Part shown: in pieces, positions 5,710 through 7,288 of the stretch
Layout of the letters: every line of letters begins with the position of its first letter
How positions within the stretch are numbered: the stretch's first letter is position 1
NCBI GenBank assembly: GCA_950071875.1
Contig: CATMNW010000121.1
Span: 1 to 7,288 of the forward strand
Reading direction: 5' to 3'
From: an uncultured Erythrobacteraceae bacterium
Lineage (GTDB): Bacteria > Pseudomonadota > Alphaproteobacteria > Sphingomonadales > Sphingomonadaceae
DNA length: 7,288 nt
The notes under the pieces: model-generated
Told to the model about the DNA's origin: nothing
The model's input: the letters and a program-made list of their open reading frames with translations, nothing else
Databases searched by the model: none
Translations under genes and position numbers: made by a program

Positions 5710-7253
5710 TGGAATTGCGCACCCAACTCCGCCGGGCGGCCGGCTATTTCGCCTGCAACGAAGCGTTGGTCCACGGCGAGCGCCGATTCAGCTTTGCCGA
5801 AGCGTGGTCGCGGGGGGTGCGGCTTGCGAACGCGCTGACGAACGCGGGGCTGCGGCCGGGCGACAAGATCGCCACGCTGGAGAAGAACTCGATTGAAGCG
5901 GCTGACATTTTCCTCGCGGCAGCAATCGGCAATTTCGTTCGTGTACCGCTCTATGCCCGCAATCGCCGAGAATCCCATGCCCATATGATGCGCAACACCG
6001 ACTGCCGGTTAGCGCTCGTTGACAACGCGCTCTTGCCCGAGGTCGCGGGACTCGAGACCGAATTGCCCGACTTGAAGCGACTGATCGTGCGCGACGGGAC
6101 TTACGAGGAATGGCTCGCCCGGGCATCTGATCAGGATCCGGACCCTACCATCTCGCCAGATGATTATTGCGTTATCCGTCACACAGGGGGCACGACCGGT
6201 GCGCCGAAGGGCGTCGCCTATACCCATCGCACGTGGATGACTTGCTGCGCTGGCTTTCTGGAGGTGGGACCAAGACCTGATCCAGGCGCGACGGTATTGC
6301 ATGTGGGGCCACTTTCGCACGCCTCCGGGTTCATGTTCTCTCCCTATTGGGCGGTGGGTAGCCGCAACATTATGGTGGAGGCGTTTGACCCGGCAAGCTT
6401 CCTCGAGATACTGGAACACGAAGAGGTCGGCTATGCGTTCGTCGCTCCGACCATGCTCAACGCAGTTGTTCACCACGGCAATCCGCGTGGGCACGTTTTT
6501 CCGCGCTTGAGATGTTTGCTCAGTGCTTCTGCGCCAGTTTCCGAAGCGACGTTGCGTAAGGCCCGCTCGATTTTCGGAGACGATGTGTTGCACACCGCTT
6601 ACGGACAGACCGAAATTCTGCCGGTGACTGCCCTAGGCCCAAAGGAATGGTTCGGCGAAACCGAAGGATCGACGCCGCTCCAATCGGTGGGTCGGGCGAT
6701 GAGCTTTGTTGATCTCGAAATCCGTGATGCCGACGGTCGCGCTCTTGGGCCTGACGAACCCGGAGAAATTGTCGCCCGGTTCGAAAACGGCCAGATGCAA
6801 GGCTTCTGGAACGATCCTGAGGAGACCGCGCTACGCCTCGTCGACGGCTGGGTAAAGACTGGCGATATTGGTCGCATCGACGCAAACGGGTTCCTCTATC
6901 TGCTCGATCGCGCAAACGACCTGATCGTGTCGGGAGGATACAACATCTATCCGGCCGAAATCGAGAATGTGATCGCCGATCATCCTCAAGTGATTGCCGC
7001 CGCCGTATTCGGTATCCCTCATGAAAAGTGGGGCGAAACGCCGCTTGCGCTGGTCGTGGTCGCGCCCGGCACTGAATTGCCAGAGCAGGAAATAATCGAT
7101 TTGGTTAGCGAACGGTTGGGTTCGTTCAAGAAGCCCGGCAAGGTCGTCTTCACCACCGAACCTCTGCCGCTCAGCAACGTCGGCAAAGTGCTACGATCGA
7201 AACTCCGAGAGCCTTACTGGGCGGGGCGGGCCAGCAGAGTTTCAGGCGCATGA
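5709..7253 (+). CDS. Acyl-CoA synthetase (AMP-forming, ANL superfamily)
   Basis: This 514-residue cytoplasmic ligase makes an acyl-adenylate from a carboxylic acid and ATP, then an acyl-CoA. Numbering from ATG 5709: MELRTQLRRAAGYFACNEAL and VHGERRFSFAE are a normal family N-terminus. TGGTTGAPKG (159-168) is the ATP-binding loop, YGQTE (298-302) the A5 adenine motif, and KTGDIG (from 383) holds the ribose-binding Asp. DRANDLIVSGGYNIYPAEIE (400-419) is the hinge and FACS-like signature, and SNVGKVLRSKLRE carries the catalytic lysine K493. All are intact. The chosen ATG has AAGGGG about 8 bases upstream and begins where family homology begins. The frame extends back to a TTG at 5613, but those 32 basic residues do not look like the family. 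The acid substrate cannot be read from sequence; the divergent racemase suggests a 2-methyl-branched or 2-arylpropionate-like acid. Confidence 0.93.
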   Translation: MELRTQLRRAAGYFACNEALVHGERRFSFAEAWSRGVRLANALTNAGLRPGDKIATLEKNSIEAADIFLAAAIGNFVRVPLYARNRRESHAHMMRNTDCRLALVDNALLPEVAGLETELPDLKRLIVRDGTYEEWLARASDQDPDPTISPDDYCVIRHTGGTTGAPKGVAYTHRTWMTCCAGFLEVGPRPDPGATVLHVGPLSHASGFMFSPYWAVGSRNIMVEAFDPASFLEILEHEEVGYAFVAPTMLNAVVHHGNPRGHVFPRLRCLLSASAPVSEATLRKARSIFGDDVLHTAYGQTEILPVTALGPKEWFGETEGSTPLQSVGRAMSFVDLEIRDADGRALGPDEPGEIVARFENGQMQGFWNDPEETALRLVDGWVKTGDIGRIDANGFLYLLDRANDLIVSGGYNIYPAEIENVIADHPQVIAAAVFGIPHEKWGETPLALVVVAPGTELPEQEIIDLVSERLGSFKKPGKVVFTTEPLPLSNVGKVLRSKLREPYWAGRASRVSGA

Positions 7254-7288
7254 GGGCAACTTCTCCTGACTCAAAAGTGGCAGACCTC
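7254..7288. other. Short tail after the acyl-CoA synthetase, no feature seen
   Basis: The last 35 bases follow the TGA of the ligase. I see no start codon with a ribosome-binding site and no hairpin, so the next gene, if any, begins outside the window. Confidence 0.5.

Noticed and set aside
1..7288. CRISPR array, tRNA or rRNA genes, toxin-antitoxin or phage defence system
   Set aside because: I saw no regularly spaced direct repeats, no tRNA-like cloverleaf with CCA end, no rRNA stretches and no proteins of known defence families.

Overview
The window is GC-rich DNA that most resembles an alphaproteobacterium, probably a sphingomonad or erythrobacter. That placement rests on the style of the UvrB and TonB-dependent receptor peptides and on the receptor plus PhoD pairing; it is an inference from remembered families, not a database result.

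Left part (1-3740, + strand). One reading frame runs open from the window edge to 2235. Its first ~133 codons are the helicase part of the excision-repair protein UvrB. The remaining ~611 codons are a TonB-dependent outer-membrane receptor lacking its signal peptide, TonB box and most of its plug. The switch falls inside a nine-codon stretch (373-399, peptide IERIEILRD) that suits both families in the same frame. This is either a recombination at a shared sequence or an assembly chimera. The receptor stop overlaps the start of a Tat-exported PhoD-type phosphatase (2235-3740), so these two genes form a coupled pair, plausibly for uptake and hydrolysis of a phosphate ester.

Middle (3741-4272). 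There is no intact gene here. Just after phoD lies a 46-bp nested palindrome (3751-3796). The rest looks like a decayed IS3-family insertion sequence on the - strand: the end of OrfA, with an in-frame stop, is followed by the start of OrfB. The catalytic part of OrfB is gone.

Right part (4273-7253). A family III CoA-transferase-fold gene on the - strand, an alpha-methylacyl-CoA racemase with all catalytic residues, diverges from an acyl-CoA synthetase on the + strand. The ligase would activate a carboxylic acid to its CoA thioester. The racemase would set the configuration at a 2-methyl branch, as needed before beta-oxidation of isoprenoid, sterol-side-chain or 2-arylpropionate-like substrates. 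The ~300-bp divergent region holds three copies of a GGAATRTT half-site and a small ORF with good ribosome-binding sites whose stop overlaps the ligase start.

Nothing here is clearly a new biological system. The strongest anomaly is the in-frame UvrB/receptor junction.
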